A DNA stretch of 64,000 bases from Dasyornis broadbenti (GCA_013397935.1 VZRN01004247.1:248001-312000); one strand, 5' to 3'; counted from the stretch's first letter, positions 40,038-52,540 are shown. Translations and numbers: made by a program. Notes: generated from the sequence alone by a model not told the origin.

Positions 40038-41354
40038 TATACAAAGACTGAAAACAAGCATTGACTGGCTAATCTCCAAAGGGAGTCTTGGCTTCGGTAT
40101 AATAAGAGTCAAAAGTAGGTAAATTTAAAATTCTGTTGGTATGAGACCTTTCAAACTTCCACTCTATAAAGTCTGGAGATACAATGGGCAATGAATTGCT
40201 TTTCTTCATTACAGGAGCAATCTCAGAGCTCTAATCATAACAACTTCATTAGGACTTAACTGTTTCATAATGTTAATGGAAATATTAAAGCCCTACTGAA
40301 AAATAGCACCTGGAGTTTGAAGGGACAACACTGTCTTCCAAGGCCACAGAATGCAACAGTTACTGCATTGGACAATGTCCTCTGCCCACACAAAGATGCC
40401 CATTCAGGATGCTGGAAGTGGGCACGAACACAAAAGAAGCAATGTTTTAAGACAGAAGTTTTCATTCAAGTCCTACGATTAATGCAAGGAAGTACTGGAC
40501 TGAATACTTTTAGTAAGAGCAGTCAAACAATCCAAACATTGGAGTCACATAAAATACATTCACATAAGACATTTGCTTTCAGATGATAAATACATCAGTA
40601 AAAATTCTTGAGTGTTGAACAGAGTAAAGGGATCAAGTCATTGTGTTCTTTCTGTGATACAGATCTGACACTTTTTACAACAGTTCCTCTATGGGCTTGG
40701 TTGTACAGGTGAAATGTTAGCAATGCTGGAAATATTTGTTTGCTTCAAACTGGATTTTCACAAGCAGACAAGAGATCAGTATCTGCAAAATTAACCCGTA
40801 TGTTCATTACCTACTGGAGTGGTATTCGAAAAATGAACTCACCTGGTTTACACTACCAGTTCTTCTTCATCATAAGATTTAGAGATTATACTTTCTTATA
40901 TCCCCCTTAAAAATATCCTGAGATTTGGGGAAAAAAGAGAACATTTTAATCAGTTCATCTCTGTATTTATTTACTCCTAAGAGAAAAAGAGAAAGTGTGC
41001 TGCACATACTTTTAAAGTGGAAAAACGTGTGATATGGAGAGATGACAAAATTATTTAAAAGCTACATAAGAACAAAAAAAAAGTTATTTATCCCATTTCT
41101 CATTAAAAAATTAAATTTTTGAACATCCTTGCAAAAATCCCAGACATGTTTGAAGAAAGGAAAGAGAAAATACGTGGAATGCAAAACAATTACTATCTTT
41201 GTGGTAGATGAAAAAATAAATATTCTGAAAACCCACTGTATGGATATAAACTTTTCATGTGGAACACTTAAATAGCATTAAGACTTATAGTTTAGTTTCC
41301 TTTTCAAACACATTAGAAGAATAGTAAAACTAAAGAGTAGCACTCATGAACATT
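40038..41354. other. intergenic, no gene seen
   Basis: No supported coding region, RNA gene or repeat. AT-rich, with A runs near 41070 and 41105. Confidence 0.5.
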
Positions 41355-41591
41355 TGGGGAGGCCAATCTTGTTTAATACCTTTATCAATGACCTGAATGA
41401 GAGGATCTTGGGCCTCCCAAGTCACTTTACAGGCAATACCAAGTTGGGCGGAAGTGTTGATCTGCTGGAGGACAGGAAGGCTCTGCAGAGGGATCTGGAC
41501 AGGCTGGATTGGTGGGCTGAGGCCAATTGCATGAGTTTCAAAAAGGTTAAATGTCAGGTCCTGCACTTGGGTCAAAACAACCCCATGCAGG
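41355..41591 (+). mobile_element. CR1 ORF2 fragment, 5' part (interrupted by an LTR)
   Basis: One plus-strand frame reads [17 protein letters not shown], then [40 protein letters not shown] and [11 protein letters not shown]. This is the palm/thumb part of CR1 reverse transcriptase, where the catalytic FADD motif has become FTGN. The frame is open until it is cut by the LTR insertion at 41592. The copy is therefore dead at the active site and also interrupted. Confidence 0.93.
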
Positions 41592-42242
41592 TGATGCTTT
41601 TTTCTGGTGGTAAAGAATTGAGGCAGACACAGCAGTAGCAGGGAAAAGGGTATTTACCTTGGTTTTACTAGGATCCTTGGAGCAAAGCCCGTTACAGATG
41701 GAAATACGGCGGCAAGCACCCGGGTCCCCCCACGCATCCAAGCGCTGCAAGCCACAGCATGGGTCCACACGTGCAGGAACAGACTAAGCCCCCGAACACT
41801 TTCAGTATACAGTTTTTTATGGACTTCACAAATTAGCATATCAATCTAAAATCCCCAATAAGAAATGTGATAGATTGAGTAAGAATCCCCCTACCCTCCT
41901 CAGCCCCCCTCAATGAAATTCCTGTCTCGTTTACAAAAAACATGCTCCAGAGAAAGAGGCCAATCAAGGTTGGAGCCTACAGCTCTGAGATAGTGTAGAG
42001 CTGTTGACATCTTACTGGGTATGTTTCGTCTTCTTGCTTGGTAGGACCCCCAAACTAAGCTACATATCAGACTACAAGAATTATAGGTATGTGGGACTAG
42101 GGTACAAGGGATATGTGTAAAGGGTACAAGAAATATGTGTGAAGGGTATAAGGAAGGCAAAGGGGTTTAAAATGTATTAAGGGTATAAAAAAAGGTTTTA
42201 AAAGGTATAAAAGAAAAAGACCTAAAAAACCATCAGGCATCA
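41592..42242 (-). mobile_element. Solo LTR of an endogenous retrovirus, nested in CR1
   Basis: The 651-bp insert has perfect inverted termini TGATGC...GCATCA and is bounded by a 4-bp target duplication CAGG (41588-41591 and 42243-42246). The CR1 reads straight across if the insert and one CAGG are removed. Minus orientation is tentatively preferred: CATAAAAAACTGTATACTG near 41815 gives a TATA-like site, followed by GTTCGGGGGCTTAGTCTG. At 42098-42215 it holds degenerate repeats of GGGTACAAG..ATATGTGT. No viral coding sequence is present. Confidence 0.82.
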
Positions 42243-42921
42243 CAGGCACTACAGGGTGGGGGGAAGAAGGGCTGGAAAGTTGCCCAGCAGAAAAGGATCT
42301 GGGGGGTGCTGGTCAACAGCAGCTGAACACGATCCAGTGTGTGCCCAGGTGGCCAAGAAGGCCAATGGCATCCTGGCCTGTATCAGCAATAGTGTGGCCA
42401 GCAGGACCAGGACAGTGATTGTGCCCCTGTGCTCAGCACTGGTGAGGCCATACCTCAAGTGCTGTGTCCAGTTTTGGGCCCCTCACTACAAGAAAGATAC
42501 TGAGGTGCTGGAGTGCATCCAGAGAAGGGCAACAGAGCTGGGGAGAAGTCTAGAGAGTAAGCCCTATGATGAGTGGCTGAGGAAGCTTGGAGTGTTTACC
42601 CTGGAGTAAAGAAGGGTCAGGCGTGACCTTATCACTCTCTACAACTTCCTGAAAGAAGGTAACAAGTGATAGGACAATGGAAATGGCATCAAGTTGTGCC
42701 AGGGGAGATCAGGGTAGTAGCAGAAGTTTCTTCACTGAAAGAGTGATCATCACTGGAACAGCATATCTAGGGAACTGGTGAAATCACCATCCTTGGAAGC
42801 ATTCAAAAAACATACGGACGTGGCATTTAGGGATATAGTTTAACGGTGAAGATGTCGGTGCTGGGTTAACAGTTGGATTCCATCTTAGAGGTTTCTTCCA
42901 AACTAAATTACTCTGTGATTT
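42243..42921 (+). mobile_element. CR1 ORF2 C-terminal part and 3' tail (continuation of 41355-41591)
   Basis: The sequence resumes at CAGGCACTACAGGGTGGGG and reads [39 protein letters not shown] and [19 protein letters not shown] in one frame, a hallmark of CR1 ORF2 near its C-terminus. The 3' UTR follows (CATCCTTGGAAGCATTC) and ends in a short tail CTCTGTGATTTTC. Stops at 42607 and later indels show it is inactive. Confidence 0.92.
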
Positions 42922-45351
42922 TCTTACTCTGCTGCATTTGCAGAGAACTGAGCTGCTTTAAGTGGTTGGTGATGGGTAACAGCAATTCCATATTCTCTCC
43001 TCCAAGATGTATCCCTTGAACTCCACAGAGCATGCCTAATGCATGCTTGGCATTTTGCTCCAAGGTCCTCTGTTGTCGTAGTGAATGTTACAGTGATCAC
43101 AGAAGTGGAACATGAGCTTCTAGCGAACAGTCAAACACTTGAGCTGGCAAAACTGCTTTCTTTTAGCCTTCAGCCCTTTACATATAGGCTGTGACAGTGG
43201 CTCCATAGGTTCTAAGGATCAGGAAATATTGATGGACTTGAAAAAATTTCCTCTCTTTACTTACCATGGCTTGTCACAGAAGATTAAATTTTCTGCTTTT
43301 CCTCATATATCTGCTCCTTATAACAGGTCTGTGCTTTTTTCACTCTGTGTTACCTTCGCTTCTGCATTTGAGCAACATGCACTTAGCAAATTCACAACTA
43401 ATCTCTTCTTCTGACCTTATGTTAAAACAGAAAACTAAAGCAAAAGAAAGGAAAGCTGCACCAGGTATTAACAAACTGAAGTGGCAGCTCAGCAGCAGTG
43501 CTTTGCCAACTAGCAGGATGAAAAACCAAATGGCAGCGAGTCTATAGTGCTGTCCCAGCCTGGAACATGCTTTCCCTTTTAACAGCCTGCTGGAAAATTC
43601 TGTCAGTGACTTGAAGCCCAAAATAAGACTGCGGGAGCTGGTGCTGCACTGGCACATGCCACTAAATGTGAGCTTAACAACATAATGGAGGAAAAAAAAA
43701 TCTCTGCTGCTCTCTCCTGCTGGATGGCCATGGTGCACTGCCCAGGGAAGAGCTGGGGGAGAAGGCTGAGCCTGACAGGCTCAGAAGCAAACACAAAAGG
43801 GAGGAAGTGTGGCTGGAGGTGCCAGAGTGGGGAACTGTAAAGGAAACAGAAGGATAAATCGAGACCCTTGAGAGTGTTTACATAAAGTGCCTTGAAACCA
43901 GAGAAGCAGCAGGGTAAGGAAGCATGGAGAAACTTGTCTGAAAGATGTGTAAGTCAGCCATAGAGATCAGAGGCAGGAGTAAGTACCTCATTAACAATGA
44001 AAGATAATTAGCAGGGTGGAGATAAATAGCAGAGAGCCTTAAAAATGAAGGCATATAGCCAATGTTTTATGTAATTAGAAAAGTATATCCCAGGAAAGGG
44101 ATAAAAAGAGAGAGAGTGTTGTCAACCAAATAACACCTTAGAACAAATTCCAGGTAGAGTGATCGTGTCATTAAATTAAGAAAGATGGCAAAGTCATGTG
44201 GACAGCATCTGACAGACACGATAGTAATTTCTCCCAGCCTTTACTCATGACAGCATAGCTCAGTCAGCTGAATCCTGGCAACAGAGGAGATTGTGAACAC
44301 GTGTACCTGTCAGAGAAAAGATGCTTTTTGCACCACACCAGCAAAACTCCTGTATTGGTTCTGCTCATAACTCAGCAAGGAGCACAAGCCAGCAAGACAG
44401 CTAAGAGGGGTGATGGTTGGGCAGGAGCTCTGTTGCAGTTTGTTGTCTTGCTCCAAATAAAAAGCAGAGGCTTTGAGAAGTGTCACTGACACCTGCTCAC
44501 CACAAACATACTGTTCCTCCAGTATCACTTTTTTCTTAGCTCCTTTTTACCTGTTCATTGCTTGAAGTAAGAAAAAAACCACAGATCTTTAGCAACAAGT
44601 CAGCTACTTTTAAAGTCTACAATCACACTCACACTACACAATTTCTCTGCACATTTTGGATCCATCAAAGACCATAAGAGACTCCTCTCCCTGTCTCTCA
44701 ACTTCTATTTGCTGTAAAAAAATGTAGTGTTTTCTGCCACTTTAGTCTTCTCTTGCTTCCAAAAGAGATTGTGAAAAAACAGAAAGAGGCTACGTCTGCT
44801 CATGGTTACTGAGCAAGTGTAACAGTTTCTAAACAACCTCTGGCTCAGGACGTTAGGAAGTTCTCAAAGAACACTTTCTTTGTGGCCTATTTCTTATGTT
44901 GTTGTCCTAATCATCCCACACTGGCTGTTGTCTGAGAGGATGATGGCTCAAAGGGATATTTGATTAGACTGAGCCTGGCAACTCTGATGGAAGCCCTTCC
45001 CCACCTAGAGGAAGAATGCTGCTTCTCCCTCTAAACAAGCAACAGAATATTCCCTGGCAAAACTTCTGACAGTCTAAATGCCTTCTTGTGGGAGTCCTTC
45101 CCCAACCAGCATTTTGTTTCTCCACTGGACAGGTTTGCAGGATTTATAAGACCTACCTATTGGGATCCTGTCAGAAAACCTACTATATTTCTCCCTCACC
45201 ACACAATTTTGTGGTTAAACTTACAGTCCCCCTGACAGAAAAGAGAGGAATCAATCTTCTACAGCCTGGTGGGATAGGTAAGAAAGTAAAGCTTATTATA
45301 GTTGAATATCTGTCCTGTGCACGAAATCTTTACTTTTTCTGAGAGATCCTT
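42922..45351. other. intergenic, no confirmed gene
   Basis: No gene is confirmed. A plus-strand frame at 43266-43547 starts in a strong context (ACCATGG) and begins with a signal-anchor-like segment, but no partner exon was found. Opposite-strand frames at 43340-43738 overlap it. No recognisable repeat. Confidence 0.4.
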
Positions 45352-45437
45352 GCAAGGGATGGTCTGGTGCAGGGCCAGGAGTCAGACTCAATGATCCTCA
45401 TGGGTCCCTTCCAACTCAGCATATTCTGTGATTCTGT
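45352..45437 (+). mobile_element. CR1 3'-terminal fragment
   Basis: TGGTCTGGTGCAGGGCCAGG, CTCAATGATCCTCATGGGTC and CCTTCCAACTCAGCATATTC are followed by TGTGATTCTG, the standard 3' end of a young CR1 on the plus strand. Only about 85 bases remain, an extreme 5' truncation. Confidence 0.85.
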
Positions 45438-48400
45438 TTCTGCTGTTTTAAATGAATCCCAAATCAATTTCAAGACCAAAAAGAGACTATTCTGCAAAAC
45501 CCTTATATCTCCAGCCTGATTACCAGCTTCAGGAGTTTCTGTTCAATTTTTGGAAACTGAATGCAGTGTTCACATCTGATACAAGTTAGCTCTGTAGTCT
45601 CATAGCCTGCTAATGCCTAGAACAAGAAATTTCACCTTAAGTGTTCTATCATTACAAGTAAGTGTTCCTTCTCTATTTTCTTTATAATGCAAGTACCACT
45701 TATTTGAGCAAATGGCATTTTCTTTGGCTTTGTTCATGTCTGAAGATAAAGTCTGGGATGAGACAAAAAAGAGCTGGATGTAAGCTGGAGCACCATCTCA
45801 GCCCCTTCAATCAGAGAGCCACTAGGTCCTTCCACAACCAGACAAGCAAACCAAACAATTTAATTTGTATCCAAAGACTGCACATCCCACACCAAGAGAA
45901 AACTCTCAGGAAACTCACCTTATGCTATGCTTGTTGAATGTTAGAGCTAAAAAAGCACCTAGATTGTAACAATAGCCTGGCTACTAATCCATTAAAAGAA
46001 AATTGTCAAATCTAGTGGCTCGCTCCACTTGCAAAAAGTGTAATTTTTGAATATGCTTGCCCAAGTGGATTGTTACCATAGCTGCCTGCCATGGCTGAAC
46101 AGTGCTTTACCTCTCTGAACTTGACAAATCAGTTCTTCTTAAGACTGCATGACTTTCTACAATACCATGTTGGTTTTTCCACAGGATTAATTTTCAGTCT
46201 TTGTAATAAGTTAAGAACAGAAGTATGCATAAATATGTATACTGTTTTAAAAAGAAACCAAAGGCAATAGTAAACAACAGATACATTTTTTTTCCAGAAC
46301 TTAATCAAATACAGTGGCATTATTACAAACTTGTGGCAAAAAGCCAGTGAAGGCATTTGGAGAAGGGTGCTTATGAGATGCTGCTGAGCTGTGGCAGCTG
46401 TTCAGCATGCTCAGGAGCAACCTTACCTCCCTGTTCCCCTGAGCTTAGGGGACTGAAAAGACAAACCAAATGACCACAAGCAGAGCCAGGCCCTGCTTCA
46501 GAAGCAGAGTTCCCAGGTTTGAATGCACCGGCCTTCGAGGCATTGCCTTACATTGTCTTTGCTCCCCAGGCACTACAGCTCCAGCATCACATCTTTGGTG
46601 TTTGAGAAAGGCCATGCTGAGACCAAGAGTTAGAAATACTTTCATGCAGCCTGGACCACTCACTCTGTGACAGCCCACTCTGCCAGCCCCTCCTTTCAAG
46701 GCTGGGGTTCAGATCACATCTGTTGTATTTCTGTCAAACTCCCACTTCAATTCAGCCCTATTTTAGCATCTGAAAAAACATCTGTTCTTCTGCTGTGGCC
46801 ATCTGCTATTATGCCCAAAAAGTCAGGCCAAAAATATCTAGGAACTTTGAAAAACAGCGTTAGCTGAGACATACTTATGTAAAGACAGCCCAGCAAATGG
46901 GTTATCTTAAAAACTTACAAGAATGAATGTAACTTCGTTTCTACCTCCAAGAGTAAGTTAGCATCACTATTCCCTTTGAAAAGAGACTGCAGCAAATGGA
47001 ACCAATATACTATATAAATATGCAAGGTGTGACCAAATGAAGAATTTATTCAAGGTGAAAGTTCATGAGCAGGAACAGAAGAAAAAACAAAGGGGCAATA
47101 ATCCTTCAGAATTTAAATGCTTTCTAATTTTATAGTAATAACTAATGGTTATTACTATTAATCAGGCATGAACAAACTTGTCATGAGTGATGAGTCACTT
47201 TATGGTAGATTACAGTGGATCTCTTTATGCATCATTTTTTGAAGAAAGCAGGACCTGAGGAACTACCCAGGCTGTCTCTGCCCAGCAGTCAAAACTTTAG
47301 TGTGGGGCTCTGCCTTCACTTTCAGTAAATAACACAAAATAATCACCACAGGAACAGTCCTGCCCTGTGACTTTGCAATTCAGGTCACCTGTGAGTGAAA
47401 ATATTCTTCATGAGGACTCTCCAGTTCCCACTGCTTCCCACAGAGTCTTCCCTTTCACTGTAACACTGGCTAAAGAGACAATAATATAAAACTTGGGATT
47501 GTATGTCTTCGGGCTTCTGGGCACTCAACCCTAAAGTGTTTCAAGATACAAGTTGTAAACATATTTTCCCCCTCTGTACTCTTATCTGCCTCTGGAAGAG
47601 CACTAGCTGTTGTAAACAGATTGTGCTTGTTAAAATATGCAACACAATGACAGAAAACTCAGGAGTACACTCTGTAATATTAATGCTGTAAAATTAAAAA
47701 TTCTTCATTGTTTAGCAGTAAAGGGGCTTTAGATTAAAGTGAAAGTTTTTGTTAAAGATCATATACCCCATGCTATTACAACAGTTCATTCCCGCTTCTA
47801 GACTTTGGTTGCTAAGCTAAATTGCAGAACTCTTCACAGCAAATCCTTTACCAGGAGTAGAGCTAGAAGAGGATTTTACAAAATGTTGAAGTGGTACTCA
47901 GCTTACATTTCATCTCAGGTTTGGCCATCACACTTTGCTACCTTCCTGCTAACTTCCTGTCTTCAATCATTTCTTCAGAAAATATTGCGGAAGTTTGCAA
48001 TGGAAATAAAAATCAAGAATCAATTTAATAATTAACTAACTCTGATTAAAAATTGAAAATAACTGCTTTGTGTTTGAAATCCATCTAGTCCTTCTCATTT
48101 ATTTCAAATGTTTAAGTTTACCTCAATGGTGGAAAACCAGTTTGCCTCCACAGTCCTTTATAATATTTGCAGGGGGAGAGCTTTATTACAGGAAAAATAG
48201 CTATTCTCAGTTTTTGACAACTGGGAAGTCTTCAAGAGCAAAACATGAAGCAACAATTTGGTTTTTTCCTTTAAAGTATTTATGCTGTACATGATATGCT
48301 TTTTTTAGTCATGTAGATCAGTTTTTTCCCCCAAATCAAGGAAGGCTAAAATATTAAACTGGCTGTTGAGGGTATGCTTGTGATAACTGCAGCCAGAAAA

Positions 48401-50835
48401 AACATTGCATTAGCACCATTCTTGGGAGAAGCTGTAATTTTTCATAGTAACCTTCTAAAGTACATGTGGGATATGAGCAATAATTTTGTTGTAATTGCCA
48501 TACCATTATATTCGGTACAAAAAGTCAGTTGTTTCTTGAATGAGAAATACCTGGCTCAGGAAGGCAGCAGCAGCTTCAGCAGAACTGCCCTATCTGAAAA
48601 CGGCCACACAACAGCTGCCAAGTCACCAGTGTTCAAACTGCTTCCACACACCAGCTCAGACTCCTCCACTACCACTGCCAGCAAACAGCCGAAAAACTGA
48701 TTGCCACATGGCTACTTTCAGGAGTTGAGGTTTACACAGCAATTTGCCTTTGAAAAATTATGGAAGCAAGTTACCTGTTGGCAGATATGCCACCAGGAAG
48801 AATTACAAATGGATGAAGTAGACACCACTTAGACTGTTGCACTCAAGGCAAATATTCTTGCTCGCCAGGTGGGGTATCTGACAATTGCACATTTGCCCAT
48901 AATCCTGAAAGAGAGCCAACAAATGATTCAAGAACAGTAATTTCATAAAGCTCAAAGTCCCAATCATCTCGAGTTTCAGATAAGATTTTATCTGTTTAAT
49001 TTAGTGGCACATTTTGCAGCTGTTAAAATATCCCCCTCCCTGCCCTAAAGTAAAGATATTTTGGATTTCTTTCGTGAAGCAGGCACAGTGAAACAAGGCA
49101 TCATGATCTTGTTTCTGCCATTTACAAAGGCAGATCACTCCCAGCCTCTAATGTTCTACTCTACTGCCCCTTCCTTCAACCCACTGAATCATAAGTCCAA
49201 TCTCCCCAAAGACTTGATGTCTTTTGGTCCTTGTACATATATACTCATGCCAGAAAATAACCTGTATTCTTTGCTTCCATTCCAGTGCGCATTTAGCATT
49301 AAGCTGTATTTATTAATCTTGTCTAACAAGGTCTTGAACAAGTTGACAAATCTACTCCCCTGCAGTGTAATTTATTACCCTATCCACCCTGGTATTTTCT
49401 GCAGAACAAGCTGTCAGAGGTTTAAAAACAAAAAAAACCTGCCTCAAGAAGACTGAGGAAATAGAAAGTTTTTACTTGAATATTAATGTGAGATTTAGGA
49501 TATCAACCTGAGACTTCCAGCAAGTCTTTTTCACCAATGGCTTTCTTCCCTTTCTCTTTTGCTATGATCATTGGTTTCTGCAATGATGTACTATAATTTC
49601 TCCAGAATAGTACTCAAAAAACATAGCTCTCATATAGCAAAACTGTATACATTTACTAAAACAAAACTTGTGCAGAATCCACAACAATCCGTACACGTTC
49701 AATTAAGTCAGGGATGTTGCTTTCAAGCATTTGCATGAGTAACCATTAATTTCCCAACTGACATATTTGAAAACTTTAATGTTCCTTAAAAATAATTTCA
49801 GAAAGTTACTTACTGTATGATGGTTTTCTGCAACATGGGTGAAAAATGTGATTCACTCAAACCTGGTGCCACATTTGGCAGAGGTGGAGGGCTATCCATC
49901 AGAAAACAGCACACTGTGTCTTTAAGCTTGCACAGTATTCCCCCTGATGGACCAGAGGTTCCTAGTGTTTTCCAGGGTATGACCACTCTCTTGCCACCCT
50001 CCTTAGGGCTCAGTGTTTCTTCTGTTGCCAGGTGATTACAAATGTGTTGAAAGACAGAAGCTGAAAATGGCATATATAAAGAGTTTTAGCAGAGCAGAGA
50101 GTCTGCAATTAGTTTTCAAGAATTAGAAAGACATCAGCTATTGTCACAATCAAACACAAAGGGAAATTCAATCAATTTTTTTAAAGCTTGATATGAAGAA
50201 AAGAAAAAAAAAATCCCTCGAAGTACACCTCTCCATACCTATCACTCTTAATACACTCCCTTCATTTCAGGGTCTTGAGTCTCCTAAAGTATTCAGCTCA
50301 CTCTTTGACACCAAGTGCCAGCACTTAAAACAATCCTTTTTCATTTCAAATAATTACTCTCATGTTTCAGTACTGAAGACAGAGCGCAAAATTAATGACA
50401 TAGAATACATTCTACCCCCAAATATGTTCTACCCAACCCAATCACACTCAGGTAAATTATTTACTCTACAGAAAATACACTTAACCACCCACAGACTACT
50501 GGAACGCAGCACGCAGAATTTAGAAAGAGACAGTTGTACATTCCAGGTGTTTTTTCAAGGGGATAGTCACTACCCACACTACATCTGTGGGCTACAGTTA
50601 CAGAGCTGCTCTTTACATTTTGCATTCAATTAAAAGACAAAAATTAAGAAACTTACGTGTGGACTGTGTATTTAGAGAAGCCAGACCTTAAAGAAATCAA
50701 TCATGATTGGCAAATAGCCAAATCCTGTTTGGCAACCTGGGTAACTCCCATCAGTGTTCTTAAAGCAGCTTCACTATGGAACAGACAAGTTACAGCAATG
50801 TAAACCTCAAGCTTCACTTAGAATTTACTGTAAAT
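45438..50835. other. intergenic, no gene seen
   Basis: More than 5 kb without a supported gene. The longest frames (49061-49456 and 50193-50633, plus) have no recognisable domain, low-complexity or average composition, and no obvious splice partners. No mobile element could be named. Confidence 0.5.
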
Positions 50836-51154
50836 AGAGTCATAGTATAACCTGGATTGAAAGGGACCTCAGGAGGTCCCCAAGATTAGCCTCCTGCACC
50901 CAGTAGGATCAGATTCAAGGCCACATTGCTCCAGTTTTATCCAGTTGAAAAACTCCAAAGAAGCTCTTTGGGCAGCCTGTTCACTGTCCTCACAGAGGGG
51001 TTCCACCACCTTTAATCAAAACCTCTGGTTTCAAATTATGCCCTTGTCTCTCATCCTCCCAGCACCCACAACTGCAAAAAGCAGACTACTTTCCTGACAA
51101 TCTCTCCACATTCACTGGAAGGCTGTTATTAGCTCCTCCTGAAGTTGCCTCTTC
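50836..51154 (-). mobile_element. CR1 3' part, minus strand (left half of an interrupted copy)
   Basis: On the plus strand AGAGTCATAGTATAACCTGG, TTGAAAGGGACCTCAGGAGG, GGGCAGCCTGTTCACTGTCC and CTGTTATTAGCTCCTCCTGA are the reverse complement of CR1 from the end of ORF2 to its 3' terminus. At 51155 the CR1 similarity stops and resumes at about 52382. Confidence 0.82.
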
Positions 51155-52381
51155 TGTTACATTGAAGATCTTGTTTATGGACAAAGAGGAAGCATAGTAT
51201 ATATACAAGTAAAACTAAGAATTTATTGTTAGCATACAAAATCTTAAACCAATTCAAGGACAGCTATTAGTCTAGATGTAATTACTATAGAAAAAGAATA
51301 GTAATACAGTTACTGTACTTCTATACAGAAGTTGCAGTAATAGAGTTAAAACTGTAACACATAGTTCTCAGGTTCTCTTCTTTTTAGGGGTTATTTTCAC
51401 CCTTCTGCTATTCTACATCTCAATATCAACATCTCCAGATTGTTGGAAAGGATAACATGAAGCTATCAGTATCTGAAGTCCTTTGTTGGGAGGAATATGC
51501 TGCTGCTGCTTTCTTCTTCCTCCCTCTAGGATACACTTGGGGTTCTTTTTATGTTTGCTATAATGCTTTTAACATCTTTTTCTTTCCTTATTAGTCTACA
51601 GATCCAAATGTACAATATATGATGCCCTTCATATATGCTAGATGTGATTTCTTTGTTCTGCTACTTCCTAAACACAATTTTGTCCAGTTCTTGTTCTGCC
51701 TTAAACAACCACACCAAACAAAAAACTAACCAACCAACCAAAAATAAAACCAGAAAAACCTACCAAAAAACAAACCAGACAAAAAATCCCCCACACCCCA
51801 AATAAAGAATAAAAAAAACCCCCAAAAACCCAAAACAACAGAGGAACAAAAACCAAACAAGCCACAGAAAAACAGCAACAAAATTGCAAGACCCCAACCC
51901 CCTCCCTGGCCCCAGACAAAAACTCCCTCTTTGACTGCTGGTGAGCAACCACTCACCAATACAGGACTGTGGGGTCTCCAGACATGAGCCCCACCATTAA
52001 TCTGTACTCCTCTATTCTACATCCTTTGTTTCCAATTCTAAAGGCCTGCTATCATATACCATGCCTGCATTTCTCTCCACATTATTCTGGTCGTAAATAT
52101 TTTATTGGACATAAAATAACTGCTTATTATTCTTACATATATAAAACTATGGTTGCACCACCTAAAGGTAAACAGAAGTAAAAGAAAGTAGCCACAGACA
52201 TCTGGCCAATAAAAATGGTTACAGCAAAGCTAAGTAAAACAAAGACATTGGCTGGCCAAAGAAAGTCCAGACAGGGAAGTATGATAAGCCTCAGTCCCAA
52301 GGTCTTGCAGACAGTACTAAACTTATGGCCTGTTACTAACAACCCTAATATGCTATTATAATATGCTATTACAGTACTACA
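51155..52381 (-). mobile_element. LTR-like insert splitting a CR1 copy
   Basis: The plus strand begins TGTTACATTGAAGATC and ends CAGTACTACA, so both strands open TGT and close ACA as LTRs do. On the minus strand an AATAAA signal (51222-51227) sits about 70 bases from the 3' end, as expected for an LTR poly(A) site in that direction. A 13-bp unit TAATATGCTATTA is repeated twice at 52346-52371. CR1 sequence flanks both sides, but I cannot find an exact target duplication, so the class and exact ends remain uncertain. Confidence 0.5.
51705..51890. repeat. A/C-rich low-complexity tract
   Basis: The plus strand is almost entirely A and C, built from words such as ACCAACCAACC, AAAACCAGAAAAACC and CCCCAAAAACCCAAA. 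It lies inside the LTR-like insert. The hydrophobic minus-strand frames here (51701-51959) come from this composition and are not genes. Confidence 0.85.
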
Positions 52382-52540
52382 TCGTGACCTTCTTGGAAGA
52401 AGCTGAATAAGCCCCAGTCCATGACCATCTTGGTGGCCTTTCACTACATTTGTTCCAGGTGGCTGAAATCTGCCTTGAACTGGGGAACCCAAAAATTAGA
52501 CACAGTATTCTACATGCAGTCTAATACAAAATGCCAGATA
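52382..52540 (-). mobile_element. CR1 ORF2 fragment, minus strand (right half of the interrupted copy)
   Basis: TGGTGGCCTTTCACTACATT, GTTCCAGGTGGCTGAAATC, GAACTGGGGAACCCAAAAAT and ATTAGACACAGTATTCTACA on the plus strand are the reverse complement of the CR1 ORF2 C-terminal region (consensus GTCCAGTTCTGGGCTCCCCAGTAC). About 40 bases of the consensus are deleted near the left edge. The orientation and order agree with its being the upstream part of the copy at 50836-51154. Confidence 0.78.

Noticed and set aside
41355..42609. Open frames with reverse-transcriptase similarity as a host gene
   Set aside because: They are parts of a CR1 retrotransposon with a lost FADD motif, interrupted by an LTR.
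43340..43738. 132-residue minus-strand frame with a hydrophobic middle
   Set aside because: Overlaps the plus-strand candidate at 43266-43547. Hydrophobicity is modest and there is no family resemblance.
49061..49456. 131-residue plus-strand frame
   Set aside because: No known domain, ordinary composition, no evident promoter or splice context. Treated as a chance frame.
50193..50633. 146-residue plus-strand frame
   Set aside because: The longest unexplained frame, but it starts in an A run, has no recognisable motif, signal or transmembrane segment, and has no supporting splice partners. Its length is possible by chance in 64 kb.
51701..51959. Three overlapping minus-strand frames rich in Phe, Gly and Val
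   Set aside because: Same cause: A/C-rich simple sequence on the plus strand, no start context, no family motifs.
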